Of a DNA stretch of 64,000 nucleotides, positions 36,079 through 48,883 are shown one piece after another. Position 1 is the stretch's first letter; every line of letters starts with the position of its first letter. The DNA comes from Porodaedalea pini (taxonomy: Eukaryota; Basidiomycota; Agaricomycetes; Hymenochaetales; Hymenochaetaceae), in assembly GCA_002794775.1 (NCBI GenBank), contig NBAY01000107.1, positions 30,415 to 94,414 of the forward strand, written 5' to 3'. The position numbers and the translations under genes are program-made. The notes under the pieces were generated by a model, which was not told the DNA's origin, made no database searches, and saw only the letters and a program-made list of their open reading frames with translations.

Positions 36079-39000
36079 CTATTTTGAGACGTTCTGCACA
36101 ATCGGCCAATCCTCTAGATCCGTCAGGTCGTCGGATGATGTAGATAGATCTAAACAACATTCAGACAATGAACACTAATAAGTATGAGCAAGATATACCT
36201 TTTTGTAAGTTGACAAAGCGCATAACATGTCCAGAAAAATCTTTGCCGTCTCTCAAAGCCATTTGCTCTGCGACAATAGGATCTGTTAGGCTTTTGAGCG
36301 GACCACCTTTCTTCGGTCCCCCCCAGAACAACCTGAAATCAAGCCGCAGCAGCGGCCACTTGAAATCCTTCTTGTCCTTCTTTCGTAGTTCGAGCTCGGT
36401 AATGTCATCAGGAATTGTGACAATCCCTATCTTATGCTTCCAAAGGAAAGGCAGAATCGGTTCTTGAACCTGAAATGAAGGTGCTCCAATAGAAACTCCA
36501 CGACGCTTGAAGAGAAGCTCTGAAAACTAGTTAGATACATCTGAATTCCACAAAGAACGGTTACAAACCAAGGTCAAGCTTGAAATACTCAATGAAGACC
36601 TTCCGTCGAACGTCCCTCGATTCGCTCAAGGAACAGGTGAGTATCGGGCGATCCATTGACACGATGCCTTTCACTTTTAATTGAGTCGCCCTTGAATTGG
36701 CAAGTTCAGCGTAAGTACAAAAGCAAATACATCAGTGATAAGATTGCGTACCTTATAGCCGTTTCCATGTCCCTTATCAAACTTCTGAAGTGGCCTTTGT
36801 AATCTCTAAGGGCCTGCTCGACGAGCGGTGTTCCTGCAATAAGCTGGTTGACCGCATAAGCTTGGTCATTGTCTGAGACACTTATTCGAATAGCGACCCA
36901 GACATTTGCTAATTCCTCGAATTCCTTCGAGGCCTGAAACATTCAATCAGTAATGTGGCAAAAACCAAGACATTAGATAAATGTACGAAGGCTTGGAATT
37001 GCTTGACGCCTGGCTGGCAGAGTGCTACAAGATTCTTCGTCGTTCCATGTAAACGTTCTTTCTCTAATTTATCATAAGCAAGAGCTTTCTCAAACTCTGC
37101 TTCGTGTTCCGCTGCGGGTTTTGCTATAATATCCTTGTAGGCGGCCTCCAGAATGGCCGCATAAGCCTGCGGAGTCTCTGGGAATATTATAAGCAAAAAA
37201 AATATACTAGAAATAGGTAGAACAATATACTGTACCTTCACCCTTCTTGTACTCACGACGTGTCGCTGAATACCATTGAATAAACTTGTTTTTCATGTTT
37301 GGCCCACGGCTTAACTTCTCAGTCAAACCAAGAGATCCCAGTATCGTCGAGATATGGCTGCCTTCCCTTTCTCCAAGTGCTTTGAGTTCCTCCAGAGCGC
37401 ATTGCCATATTGCATTGGCCTCGTCTAAGACCCCATGTGATAGCGGACCGGGTTTGTGCCTTTTATTATCAACAGCAGGCCGCTTACGCTTCTTCGAAGG
37501 CTTCACTGTCACATCGTCGGGCTGCCTGGTAGGAGGTTGTGTAGCATGACCCTTGCCCTTCTTCTTAGGGGCTGGCTGGGCAGCATCTGAGTCACTCTCC
37601 GAGGAAGACATCGTGACTTTTTCGGGATCAAACTCATCAGACGAGCCCGCATCATCTGGCATATCAGGAGGATCAAATGAAGCGGCTCCATCATCAAAGG
37701 CACTGGATTGAGCTACACAAATTTGATTAGTATATTACAGCGTTTAACAAGGAGATAGAAATTTACTTACGTTGAACTCTCCCAGCGGGAAGATGCTGAG
37801 GAGCAGAGTCAAGAACGCGATCGGGCATGATACGGCCATGCTGAGTTCTCTCTGCTTGACCAGTAGCAACTCGTTGAGGTCCTTGAAAAGCCGTCACCTT
37901 GGTAGTACTACCATTACTAGCGATCTGCAATATCTTAGCTGGGATATCGACAGCATGGACCCTCGGCCGAGGTCGTGGCTGCCTACTGAGCAAGCTGTCC
38001 TTCGGCAGGAATTGCTCACGAGCAAGCAACGCCTTGTACCTCACGAGACTATCTGCTTTATTCTGAGCAGCGTTAAATGGGTCATTGTTGAAATCTTGAG
38101 CACTCTGCCGCGCATTGATGGATTGATTCTGAGTGTACGACTCATAAGATAGGTTATTAATACTGAGAATAGTTTCATACCTCATTATCAATTGGCTCGG
38201 TGTTTTCGTTGTCCACCGCCTCTATGGGGTATTCATGGAAATGAGTAACGTACATAGACTACGAACATGTTTAGTTTCTTCAACACATTATAAAGAGATT
38301 CACGTACATGAGGCTCATCTTCCGGGGGCTCAATAATGATTCCCCTCTCGCGCAAATTGTCCCGGGCTTGGCGAACAGCTGCCTCAGCTGCCTGCACTCT
38401 TGTGAAAAAGTGCTGATAGACATCAATAGCTGCTTGATGGGCAGCTTCCGCTTCGGGAGTCCGGAGTGTACGTGAGGCATTAAAAGCCTCAGTAACCCTA
38501 TGTAAAGCATCTCTGTGCTCTGTTGCAGTGCTACGAAGGTCGGCCTCCTTGTCACTAAGGATTTTTCGCAGATAGTTCTCAGAAACCTCATGACTGTGGC
38601 GCGTACGGTGGGCAGTTTTGGACAGGGCCTCCTTGCTCTGGAATTGGAGAAGCTGAGACTCGGCCACATCGCGCTCATCCTGCAGACGCTGGGACTCTGC
38701 GTCATGCTCAGCCTGTAGATGCTGGGACTCGGCTTTGTGCTTGGCCTGCTGACACTGGGACTCGGCCTCATGCTCTGTATGCACGCGCTGGCATTCAGCC
38801 TCTTCAACTTGATGCTCAGAAGACGTATGATGAGGAACGGCCAGTTCAGGCTCGCGTTCGACAGTCTGCGAAACCTGTTACTGTTTAAGATAATGAAGCC
38901 AAAATATCATTGAACGGCTTACTATTCCGGCCGCATTGTTCTCTTCTCTTTCCTTGGACATTTGTCTTCCTTCCTTAACATCTGGCTTCTTGCCTTTCCT

Positions 39001-39264
39001 CTTTTGCCCGGCTCCCTTTTTGTGTTTCGTTGAAGCTCCAGAACCACCGTTCTTCATAATACATGAGTAATATATTGTGTAGAAGAGAAAACTCCGCCTC
39101 ACCTTTTCCGCGGGCACTTTTTTCTTCTTCTGTCGGCTCAGTTCCATGGGTGGCGTCTGTATTGGCTCGGTAGTTCCTAATATAAAGTAAGAAAGGTGTA
39201 TGTCATTCAATCACGAAACATACATACCGCCGAGTCGAGCGGACCTGCGGGTTCCAACGACCAT
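36079..39264 (-). CDS. KDZ cargo protein: coiled coil plus basic region, unknown function
   Basis: Twelve exons from ATG 39264 to TAG 36079 close in frame at 860 residues. In order: a basic N-terminus (RQKKKK, KHKKGAGQKRKGKK); a heptad-like region with four tandem units of about 11 residues of the type AEHDAESQRLQ and a further helix (about residues 80-270); a low-complexity acidic stretch (SSSESDSD); a Lys-rich segment (KKRKRP). A globular part follows (FIQWYSATRREYKKGEGETP, then VALCQPGVKQFQAF) and a C-terminal domain with FRLFWGGPKKGGP. It may bind DNA or a partner but I recognise no named domain. The TAG at 36079-36081 is followed by 98 further open codons in frame, so it may be a premature stop (CAG to TAG). 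Confidence 0.65.
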
Positions 39265-39782
39265 GTTGAAGAGAAGACAGACAAGAATGCTCACGAAGAC
39301 GATGCTCAGTATGAGAAGATAGTTTCGAGATGGCAAATAGAGCATCGCGATAGTTACTTTAAATATTATGAGAAAAAACGTGGCTTACTTGGAATAATAC
39401 CCTTGAAATTTCGACCCTGTGGCTATTGAATTATGGGGCTATACTTACATGCGATATCCAATATTGACTTGATACATATGTCTCACTTTTTGTTCATTTG
39501 CGTAGTTCGCTATTCATACTGCAGGAAATTGCATGTTTCTGTTTTGCAGTGAAGTAATGAAGGCCACGGTTGTCACGAGGCTGGTCTGTGAACAAAGTAT
39601 GTCAGATAAGAAACAAAGTAAATACTAGGGGACTGATATGCGTACCGATAACATATGCGCACATGTGTAGAATGGAAGATAACACACGCTTGTGGCATGG
39701 AGCGGTACATAGTAATAAATTAAATGCCACATTATGACACATTGTAGCTACGTGTTTTGTTGTCCAATACGGGCGGTCTAAT

Positions 39783-42759
39783 TTACTCTACTTTCTCCAG
39801 CAGAGTCATGTTCGAAACGCTTTCATTCCATGATTTTTTCTCCGAGTCCACCACGACCACGCTAGCTTTATCCTTCGAGAATTTCTTGATGAGAACGATC
39901 TTCCCGCGTAACTCGGGGTTGCCGTGAACGATGAGCGCTGAAGAATTTTTTTTGGGTTTTTGCACCCTGATATCCTTCACGTACGTGTCGCGGAGACTCG
40001 AAGTCGTCGTTTGTCGATGGTCTGTAAGCATAGCACGAAGGTGGCAAAGTCCATGCACATGATCATTCTCGCACTGAAAATGGTCCACAACGCTTCCAGA
40101 AACTGTCCAGTTGTCGAGCGTCGATTGGCCGATGCGAAAGTGAATCTTGTAATCGGAGTACAGCGATTGCATGTCGGGATGTATAATCCACATTCCGGGT
40201 CCAGAAAAATCTAAAACAAAATGAGTGAGACCTAAATGTAATCCTACAATACATACCAGTAAGAGGTTCGAGAGGCGGCGGCCAGATCTGTGGCTCCTCG
40301 ACAGGCGCCGGCAGCGGGTCCGCAGTCTCAAGGTCAGTTACGAAGCTCCTTATCTCTTCGAGTAGAGCTGGATCAGGAGGGGGAGTCGCTGCACGGGCTG
40401 TCGAAGTCGACGCATGCCAACGAGCGCCACCTTCGTTCAGGGACTTGAACTTCGTGGTCAAGCTAGCCCGTTGCTTCTCAGTCAATGGATGATCCAGATC
40501 CAAGCAAAAAGCATTGTCGCCACTAAGTAGAACATATCAACAAGTAGTTAATGTACTCAAACAATAAGAACACGTACACTGCGACAAGATCTTTCAGGTC
40601 GATGACTTGCTCCGGCGCGCTTCGCGACACGTTCAAGGTTCCATCAATAGAAACAGTTGCTGTCGGTTTAGTCGGGTTCGTACTGAGAACATAGCTGAAT
40701 CGACCCTTCCAGTTTTTGTTGTTGATGATGAAAACGCGAAGGTGCTGGAATTGATCGCGGGATCGATGTAGCTCATTACTGGCTTGAGAACGGATGATGC
40801 TTTCGTCATCCTCGTTTAGTTGAGAATTTTTTTTTTTTGCGGCCTGAACAAAGTCAGGCCGCAGTCGATCCACATGTTCAGTAAACTATTGTAGACATGA
40901 ATGAGTGAGCACCTGATGATAGGATAAAGACGAACCTCATCAGAAACATTGACATTCTTCAACTCATCCTCAAACACGAAAACCAGAGTTGCAGTCTTGT
41001 TCTCAATCGATACGACTTGCGCCTTTCGTCCGCTATACTGACCGCTCGTAATGAAGCACCATCGGCTCTGGAGGAGTTCCGCAACGTGTTTCTCGAGTCC
41101 AGAGCGAGTCATATCAGTGTTCGCGGTTTGAACCCATTTCACTCTAACAGAAATCTAAAGAATGTTTAAGTAAATGCGCCTTGAAGAACGTACGTACGCA
41201 CCGTAGAGTATGAGACTGTAACCAATGTAACTTCTTTCTCATCCGCTGAGACAGTCTGTATCATCCCACTTTCGCCAGAGAATGGGCCGACGACGACACG
41301 AACATTCATACCTGGTTCTAATACTCTACGAATGTCTGTTATGGCATATTCAATCATAGAATACTGAACTCGACCGGAATTGTCCATTACGTTAAGTACA
41401 GGAATGTAGTCCGCTGAGAGAAAACCAATTGTCCTTGTTTCTGTTTCCGTTTCCGTTTCCTTTCCCTTAGCCTTTTTCCTTTCCTCTATCCTAGTATATT
41501 CCATAATCGAGTGTCTATTGTTCAAAATATTGCCTGAGACGCCGCCTGTAATATTCCCGAGACTATCTACGGCATGTGTTGACAAAACGGCATACTGAGA
41601 GATGTCGCCTACAGTCCCAATCAAGCCAGTCGACAAGCTACAGATTTTATCGCCACTTTGAAGGAACGGTTCACCGCGATCCAGATGACCGAAGGAATCC
41701 TCCGTATGTGTGAATAGTCCAATGTCCTGCAAAGAAGGAAATGCCTTTCTAACGTAGTGCAGACTAGGGCAGGTCAGTTCGCATAGTCCATTCTTGTACT
41801 TACAACGCCTGAACTTGTAAGTCGTCAAATCGACTCTCTTCAAGCTTTCGCCACTAAATTTATCAGGGGAAAAAAGGGCCGGCTCAGGACGAATGGACGA
41901 GTTCTTGTCAATTGCAAGTCGAGGTACGACTGCCACCACGATACGGTCATCTTGAGTGCTCGACTCTCTGACATGGCCTATATCGCCCTTGTACATGCCA
42001 CACTGAATGATGACCCATTCGCCACTTCATACGTCTTGTGAGCGGAGCCTCCATTGCGCATTCTGAATACCGCTGTGATTTCATCTTCGTCCCATACACA
42101 AACTACAGTCGAGAGATTCCGATGCTTCAGCCAAGATTTCGCGTAGTTGACTTCGCCGAGTGTTGGAGCGATCGCATAGATACATCCAGGATACGCTGGT
42201 AGAGAGAATGCGCAAGGTTGTTCATTAGGACGAGGAAGTCCTTGGTTTACCCAAGAACTCTCGATGTCGCGAAAGGTTTCGTCCAGTAGTTTTGCTTCTT
42301 TGGTTTCATGGCTGAGCTATACATGCATAAGCAAAGTACCGTAACTTTTCAATTGAAGTCACTCACTCGGACGCGTATCAGGTACAGATTACTCCACGTA
42401 CCACCCACTTTCTCAGACGTACGCTCCTTCTCTCTTTCAATTCGTTCCTCTCGTGAATCCTTGTTATACAATCTGTGCCGCTCCTTAATCCTGCGAACTA
42501 TAGTTTCGGCATCATCTCGTAGAGTAATATTGTATAGCGCAGGCCGAGGGCGCTCTCCGTGACTCGACGTTCCTTCGCCGCGGTCGTCAATGAAGCCAGG
42601 CTCTACATATATGATACGTCAGCTAGTATTTTTTGTATCTCAGACTCACATACCTTCGTCCGCGTCCAACAACGAGTCATCCATCTCATCATCGTCGAAG
42701 TCTTCCGCCTCCAGGTCTAGATAACGGAGCACGCGTTCATCTTCCGTTCGTGTGGACAT
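39783..42759 (-). CDS. Spt5-like NGN/KOW protein, copy 2, inside the KDZ element; one frameshift
   Basis: Seven exons: 42759-42654, 42602-42367, 42316-41202, 41154-40936, 40885-40578, 40522-40257, 40210-39783. The sum is 2678 nt and closes at 893 codons only if one base is added. The break is at 42021-42025, where YEV runs out of frame with GEWVIIQCGMYKGDIGHV; one G seems missing. It shares the MS-x-RT start, acidic N-terminus, NGN-like part, several KOW-like modules (such as VRVVVGPFSGESGMIQTV and FITSGQYSGRKAQVVSIENK), the PPPLEPLTG-DFSGPGMWI junction and most intron positions with copy 1 at 3.7-6.6 kb. Spt5 proteins clamp RNA polymerase II; whether this diverged version does is unknown. 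Confidence 0.75.
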
Positions 42760-44199
42760 CTGCAGCTCTCTTAAGTTGATATTACAAAGTACACGCACTC
42801 CTCTCCTCACCTTCTGGGCACGACTTGTACTCGTAGTTGACGAGTTCACTCTTATCCTGACGAAATATCAATTAACTCTTTTTTTCTTTCTTTCTTTATC
42901 CTTTCTCTTTTGGTCCTTTATGATAGACTTAAAACTCGAGCTAAAAAGAGTCGACTACTACTGTACAGAATACCAAACAGGCCAACTAAATTTACGGGAG
43001 GAAACTTTTTGGGAAAACGTAGATAAGGGAACGAGCTTGCCTTTGCAACCGAAACACGGCGTTCCGTAGACAAAAGACGCGCTTCACAGCGTTGGAACAC
43101 TCCGATGCTAAAGAACAAAAATGTAAAGTGAGCAGCCAGGACGCTCAGAAAGGAGGGGGGAGGGCTCACCTATTGCGCAGCAGCGAGACGACCGACGTCG
43201 TCGGCGATAAACTGTGGTGAGAGCAACGTACGCCTGAGTCTTGAGCTCAGGCTATGGATGGGAAGGTGATGGCGAGGTCGTCGAGCGTGCTGGGTGCTGA
43301 GTTGGGCAAGCCGGTGGTCCGCGTGTTCGCTGTGTGCGACGGATGATGGGAGTAAGAGAGAGAGTCGGGAAGGTGTTCCGAATTTGGACACTAAGCTAAT
43401 CAGCAGTGATTAGCGCGTGTGAACGAGATGCCTGTAAGTACAGAGTATCCCAATGCGGAAGGTTATATACACGCACCTGATCACTGCATATCCGACTCCG
43501 CTGCCGCTTTCGGCACACCTTCCTAACTCTCTTTTGACCACCATGACCTCTCCGCTCGCTGCGCGCATCGACATCTCCTGCCTCCAATCTTCCCGCCTCT
43601 AATACTCCAGCTGCCTCATCTACTCATACGCGACGACCACCTAGACGAAGCAGGTGAACAGAGATTCTGCGAGAGAGCACGCTCAAACAGGTCTGTAACG
43701 AGTCTCCTTCGCCTCATAGCAGAGCTGATAAGCATGAGACGAAAATTTGCAGATAAGTACTCTTCCACCTCGTCGAGATTGCGCATGGCGACGAGATTGT
43801 TTCTGTACTGAGCAACATTTCCCGCTTGTTCCTTCGACATCGACGATTTCCCAAGGCCGCCTCAAGGATCTCTTCGTTACCATGGTCTCTGCCGTGCCGA
43901 CCTCCGACTTCTCCAGTAAGGGCTTCGAGCGCGGAATCAGGGTTGCGTTTGGGACGCTGAGCAGGCTGAATAGGTTCCACAGGTGCGTTGTGGGTCAAAT
44001 CGACAATTGTCCGCTTTTTTTTTTTTTTGGCTCAAGTGTTTGCAGACCTTGCTTCCTTTCTTTTGATTTGCTCGAGACGTCGTCCAGTACCAAGCATGTA
44101 CAGTAGACGTAGATAGATAGAAAGAGGTCGAAATATGCTGTAGCGTAGAACATTCATCTCGTGGCTGACCACAAGGATGCTAGACGATCACGGACGTTA
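42760..44199. other. KDZ-internal region without a supported gene
   Basis: Upstream of Spt5-like copy 2. Several minus-strand ORFs (about 43170-43998) are coding-like but could not be joined into a gene or recognised. Homopolymer T runs at about 44016 and 42880. Confidence 0.4.
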
Positions 44200-44219
44200 A
44201 GCTCGCGAGGGTAGAGCAC

Positions 44220-44705
44220 TTGAAGGATCAGAATGCATGTGGGGCCATGCCGGAGTGCGTCGTCGTCTTTCGTGGAGGTGTCTCGAACAGCCAGATCAAA
44301 CAAGTACTGAAATCTGAGCTTTCTGGGATGAGGGTCGCCTTCTATGACCTCAAAGAGTATAAACCGAAGCTGAACTTCGTGATCTGTGGCAAGGGTCACC
44401 GTACTCAATTCTGCCCGAGGAAAGGTCAGTCAGTATACTGAATGCTCTACATCAGGACTGGGACTGTCATCAACAAAGGAGTCACTGGGATTTGCGACTC
44501 CAGCTTCTACCTTCAGACACATGCGGCAACGCAGAATACGGCTCGCATTACACGTCGTTAACGGGAGAGCATGTTAGACGATATGCAGCAGGGTATCAAT
44601 GACATCAACTACCTATGGACACCTGCGCCGAAAGCATCAGCTTGATTCCGCCAGCGTATTGGACTGATTTTTTTGTTTGGCGAGATTTATCTCCAGCGCA
44701 ATTAT
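44220..44705 (+). pseudogene. Argonaute PIWI-domain fragment
   Basis: PECVVVFRGGVSNSQIKQVL, then KPKLNFVICGKGHRTQFCPR, match the PIWI pattern P.RI..FRDGVSEGQF..VL ... P.IT.VVV.KRHH.RFFP of Argonaute proteins. Downstream, GTVINKGVTGICDSSFYLQTHA matches GTVVD.GVT...DFYLQSH, and after frame changes INDINYLW and LIPPAYWTDF match the C-terminal PIWI helices. Frameshifts and a stop separate the parts, and the RNase-H-like catalytic Asp before this region is absent. Argonautes are the guide-RNA slicers of RNA silencing. This looks like a captured, decayed host fragment, lying 160 bp from the chromovirus insertion. Confidence 0.7.
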
Positions 44706-44859
44706 CCACTCAATTGAAGAAAGTAAGGAAAGTATGGTAGATTAGCATTCTGTGAGACAATGAGAAGGAGAAATGAGAGAACACAGCTCAGAAATACGAG
44801 AATCGAAGAGGACACAAAGGAGGTGTTGCGAAAGTAGGTAGCTTGAAGTCCTTAGCTGC

Positions 44860-44864
44860 ACCGC
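44860..44864. repeat. left target site duplication of the chromovirus
   Basis: ACCGC here against ACCAC at 51101-51105 after the other LTR: a 5-bp duplication differing by one CpG-to-CpA transition. Confidence 0.6.
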
Positions 44865-45287
44865 TGTTAGGCGGGAATCCAGGAGACGGCTCGGACTAGG
44901 CAGGCCTCGGCTGACTGTCGTCTGGGATGTGCTATACTCGAGCGGGGACTCGGGACACGCTTTACTCAGGCTAGGTCGTAGCGGAGGTAAGAGGATTAAT
45001 ACCAGTCTAAACTATTACAAGGGGAGCGAGTCTCACCTAGGTTGTAGCGGAGGTAAGAGGAAAAGCAGAACAAGGAGTTCATGCGATTCCTGAGACCCTC
45101 TATAGTGGCAACCGTGGGACTATATTATCTAAAGTTACATAAACGAGCGGAATGGAACGAATGAAGGTCATGTGGAGGGAGTGTGAGAAATGATTGAGAA
45201 GACAATTAATTATAATGAAAAGGATTGATTAAAAGAAAGGAAATGATAAAAGGAAAATAAAAGAAAGGAAAAGTTCGAGTCCTAACA
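44865..45287 (-). repeat. 3' LTR of the chromovirus
   Basis: 423 bp, TGTTAGGCGG...CCTAACA in plus reading. It differs from the other LTR by 12 transitions and no transversions. It contains an internal near-duplicate (TAGGT.GTAGCGGAGGTAAGAGG, twice). Confidence 0.92.
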
Positions 45288-45300
45288 TTATCCCCCCTTC
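45288..45300 (-). promoter_or_regulatory. polypurine tract of the chromovirus
   Basis: On the minus strand GAAGGGGGGATAA directly precedes the 3' LTR; its last three bases are the pol stop codon. Confidence 0.75.
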
Positions 45301-48300
45301 AAGGTTGGGCGTCCCGACCAACCAAGATCGAGGTCATCTGGCTCGGTGTCGACGAAGCGTGGGCGGAATCGTTGGCGAGGAATGTCGATTTTTCGAGGAG
45401 CGCCAGGGTGTTTTCGATAGAATTCAGCGATTGCTTCTTTTGCGTTCTCGCCGAAGTCCATCTCAGGCTGCCAAGTCGGTTCATTGTATCCGACCCACTT
45501 GACGAGGTACTGTAGCTTTCCTCGGTGCAGACGCGAGTCTAGAACCTCCTCGATCTCATACTCCTCCTCGTTGTCGACGATGTCAGGAGGCGGCGGTGCT
45601 GGTTGTTTCTGGCTCTCGAAGGACGGTTCGACGGCGGGCTTTAGTAGGGCCTCATTGAAGACCGGGTGGACCTTTTTCCATCGCTTGGGGAGCCTGAGTT
45701 TGTATGCGCTGGCTCCCACCTTGTCGATGATCTCAAAGGGACCATACCATTTGTCGGCGAGCTTTTTCGTTGGCGAATCTGTGCTGATGTTCCACCCATC
45801 GAGGAAGACCTTGTCTCCAGCCTTGTACTCAATCGAAGTTCCTGCCGTCCGGTCGTGGTAACGCTTCATGTCGTCCGCCGCCTTGACCAGGTTGTCCTTC
45901 GCAACGCGATGAGTCTCCTTAATGTGCTTTGCAAATTCTTCCGCCGACATGTTGGCAGACGAGGTTCGTGTTGTGTCAAAGCTCAAGGGGTGACGTCCTG
46001 TGTTCGCGTAGAAGGGGGACATCTTCGTCGCTGAGTGTTCGCAGTTATTGTACGCGAACTCCGCGAGAGGTAGCCAGTCCTTCCAGTCCGATTGCCGATG
46101 GTTAACAAAGAGTCGAAGATACTGTTCAAGTTCTTGGTTAACGTGTTCCATTTGACCATCCATCTGTGGGTGATATGCCGTTGATGGATTGCCTTTGATG
46201 TGCAGGAGCTTGTATAGTTCCTTCATCATCAAAGCGTCGAACTGCGTGCCTCGGTCATGGATGATCTTTTTTGGCAAGCCATGGAGACAGAAGACGTGGT
46301 CGCGGTACAACTGGGCCATGCCTTCCGCTGATAATTTCGTCATCGTTGGGATCGCGTGCATCTGTTTCGAGAACCTGTCCACAAAGACACAGATCGCGTT
46401 GTGTCCCCTGGAGTCCGGGAGTTCTCCGATGAGATCGACCGTGATGACTTCCCAAGGAGCTTCTGGGACCGCATTTGGGTGAAGCGGCCTTGACCTCGAC
46501 GCCCTCAGAGCCTTTGTCCGCTGACAGCAATCACACCCTCAGACATACGCTTGGACGTCGGAGAACATTGACGTCCACCAGAAGTCTCGACAGACGAGCT
46601 CCACTGTTTTCGACGCTCCTGGGTGTCCAGCCAGTACAGAATCGTGACACTCCCGCAACACAGATTCCTTCATCGTTGACGGGATGTATACCTTGCCCTT
46701 CATTCGCCACAAACCGTCGACCTTCGTCATCCCCGTCGGCCTCTCCGACTCGTCCTGCGCCCCTTGCACGTCACCCACTCGTTCCAACACTTCATCACAC
46801 GACGTCCTCACCACTCCACGATTCAGCCACTTGTCTTTGATGAACACGATGTCATCATTGTCATCCTTTCCCTCGTCATAGCCTGTCTTGCACGACAGTA
46901 AGTCCGCCTTGCCCATCATCTTCCCTGACTTGTGCTCGAGGTGGAAGTCGAACTCTTTGAGCTCTGTCCGCCAGCGAGCTTGTCGATAGCTCAGCTTTTG
47001 TGCCGACCTGAAGTAAGTGAGGTTGGCATGATCAGACCAGATCTCGATGGGGTGACGGGCGCCGAGGAGGTATTGCCTCCACTCCTTGAGCGCCAAAACG
47101 ATCGCGAGCATCTCCTTGTTGTAGATCTCGTAGTTCTGTTCCGCTGGCAGGAGCGCTTCTGACCTGTAGGCGACCACCCTCCACTTGCCTTCCTGTTTCT
47201 GCAACAACACGCCTCCGAGTGCAAAGTTTGACGAGTCCGCCTCGACGCGGAAAGGGCCCTTGTCGTTGGCGATGGCCAGGACTGGAGGTGAGCAGAGACG
47301 TCGTCTCAGCTCCTCGAACACTTCCTGCTGTTCGGTCTCCCATACCCAGTCCTTTTTACCTGTTAGCGATGTCAGCGGATGGACTATCTTGCTGTAGTCC
47401 TTGATGAACCGTCGCAGCCAGTTGCCCATGCTGAGGAATTGCTGTAGTTGCTTGAGGTTTCATGGAACCGGCCAGTCTGCGATCGCCTCTGTCTTCGCCG
47501 GGTCAGCCTTGATTTCACCATTGCCGACAATGTGCCCGAGGTACTTCATGGTCTTAGTGTCAAACTCGCATTTTTCTGGCTTCAGGTACAGGCCGTTTTC
47601 TCGCAAGATCTGAAGGACGCGCCTTGATGTCTCGATGTGTTCCTCAAGAGTTTGCAAGAGAATGAGGATGTCGTCGAGATAGACAATGATCAAGTTGTCG
47701 TAGATCAGTCCCTTGAAGATGTGGTTGACAAAGGCCTGGAATGTCGCTGGTGCATTGCAAAGACCAAAGAACATGACCGTAGGTTCGAAGAGGCCCATAT
47801 TCGTGTGAAACACTGCTTTCCACTTGTCGCCTTCGCGGATCCGGACATTGTAGTATCCCCATCGAAGGTCAAGCTTAGTGATGTACTTTGCTTTCTTGAC
47901 CTTGTCGACAAGTTCGTCGATGAGAGGGAGGGGATACTTATTCTTGATCGTACCGTCGTTGAGTTTTCAGTAATCCTGGATTGGGCGTAGGGACTTGTCG
48001 GCCTTCTTGATGAAGAAGAAGGGCGAAGCCATCGGCGAGATGGATTTTTGTATGCGGCCTGACTTCAGGTTCTCTTCGAGGAAGTCCTTTAACGACTGCT
48101 GTTCCGTCGGCGTCAGTGGATAAATCTTGCAGTTGCTCGGCTTGAAGTCGGGTTTCAGGTCGATGACGTGGTCCCATGGGTGGTGTTCCAGTAGCTTCTC
48201 GAATCCTTTCTCCGAGAAGACGTCGGTGTAGTTGTTGAGATATGCGGGCCAGGACGCCTTGTCCATTCGCATTTCTCTCACCCCCCTCATCTCTTCCACG

Positions 48301-48880
48301 GCCTCCTTTACGATCATACACTCTTCTGGGCAGCGGGTGAATTCGATCAAACCCGCTTTCCAGTCAACCTCTGGGTTATGACGTCGAAGCCAGTTGTAAC
48401 CTAGGAAGATGTTCGACGACGCCAGGGATGTTACCGCAAGGACAATTCTTTCCTTGTGGTGCCCAATTATCAGTTCGACATCGACGTACTTCTCAATCAA
48501 ACTGGCCTCGTTGTGCATGCCATCCGCGTTGAGCACCGCGAGGGGTCTGATGTATTGCTTGGTCTCTAACCCGTACTGTTCGACGAACCTTACGTCTATG
48601 CACGATCCCGTACATCCCGAATCCACAAGGGCATGCGCGTCCACCTCTCTCGCCTCACCCGCTGCGCTGTGTCCGACGTTCAGGAGGAGGTCCAGCTGGC
48701 GTCCTCCAGTTCCCCTCATGAACAACTGCTCGTACTCCTCATCCTTATTCACACCGGTGGGGACTTCGTAATTGGGAAAACCATCGACGTCGTTTGCATC
48801 TACGTATTGTACAGACGGTTGGTTATATTTTAGCGAACCCAGATTCGAAGCCCCTTGTTCTTCTCGGTCAGTTGCCCCGA
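45288..48880 (-). pseudogene. pol: chromovirus pol (PR-RT-RNH-INT-chromodomain) with three in-frame TGA
   Basis: One reading frame runs from about 48880 to TAA 45288. Protease: ALVDSGCTGSCID. Reverse transcriptase: [44 protein letters not shown]. RNase H: VEADSSNFALGGVL with AIVLALKEWRQYLLG. Integrase: HDSVLAGHPGASKT zinc-binding half, CDCCQRTK, VDLIGELPD and HDRGTQFDA, with the late Glu region. C-terminal chromodomain: YEIEEVLDSRLHRGKLQYLV, KWVGYNEPTWQP. In-frame TGA lie at 47967-47969 (inside DY-KLN, where Arg is canonical), 47460-47462 and 46539-46541, each compatible with CGA. The frame is -1 relative to gag. Chromodomains steer integration to heterochromatin marks. Confidence 0.9.
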
Positions 48881-48883
48881 TGG

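Noticed and set aside
43170..43998. minus-strand ORFs upstream of Spt5-like copy 2
   Set aside because: Short, in different frames, with no convincing introns or domains; may be leader or decayed cargo.
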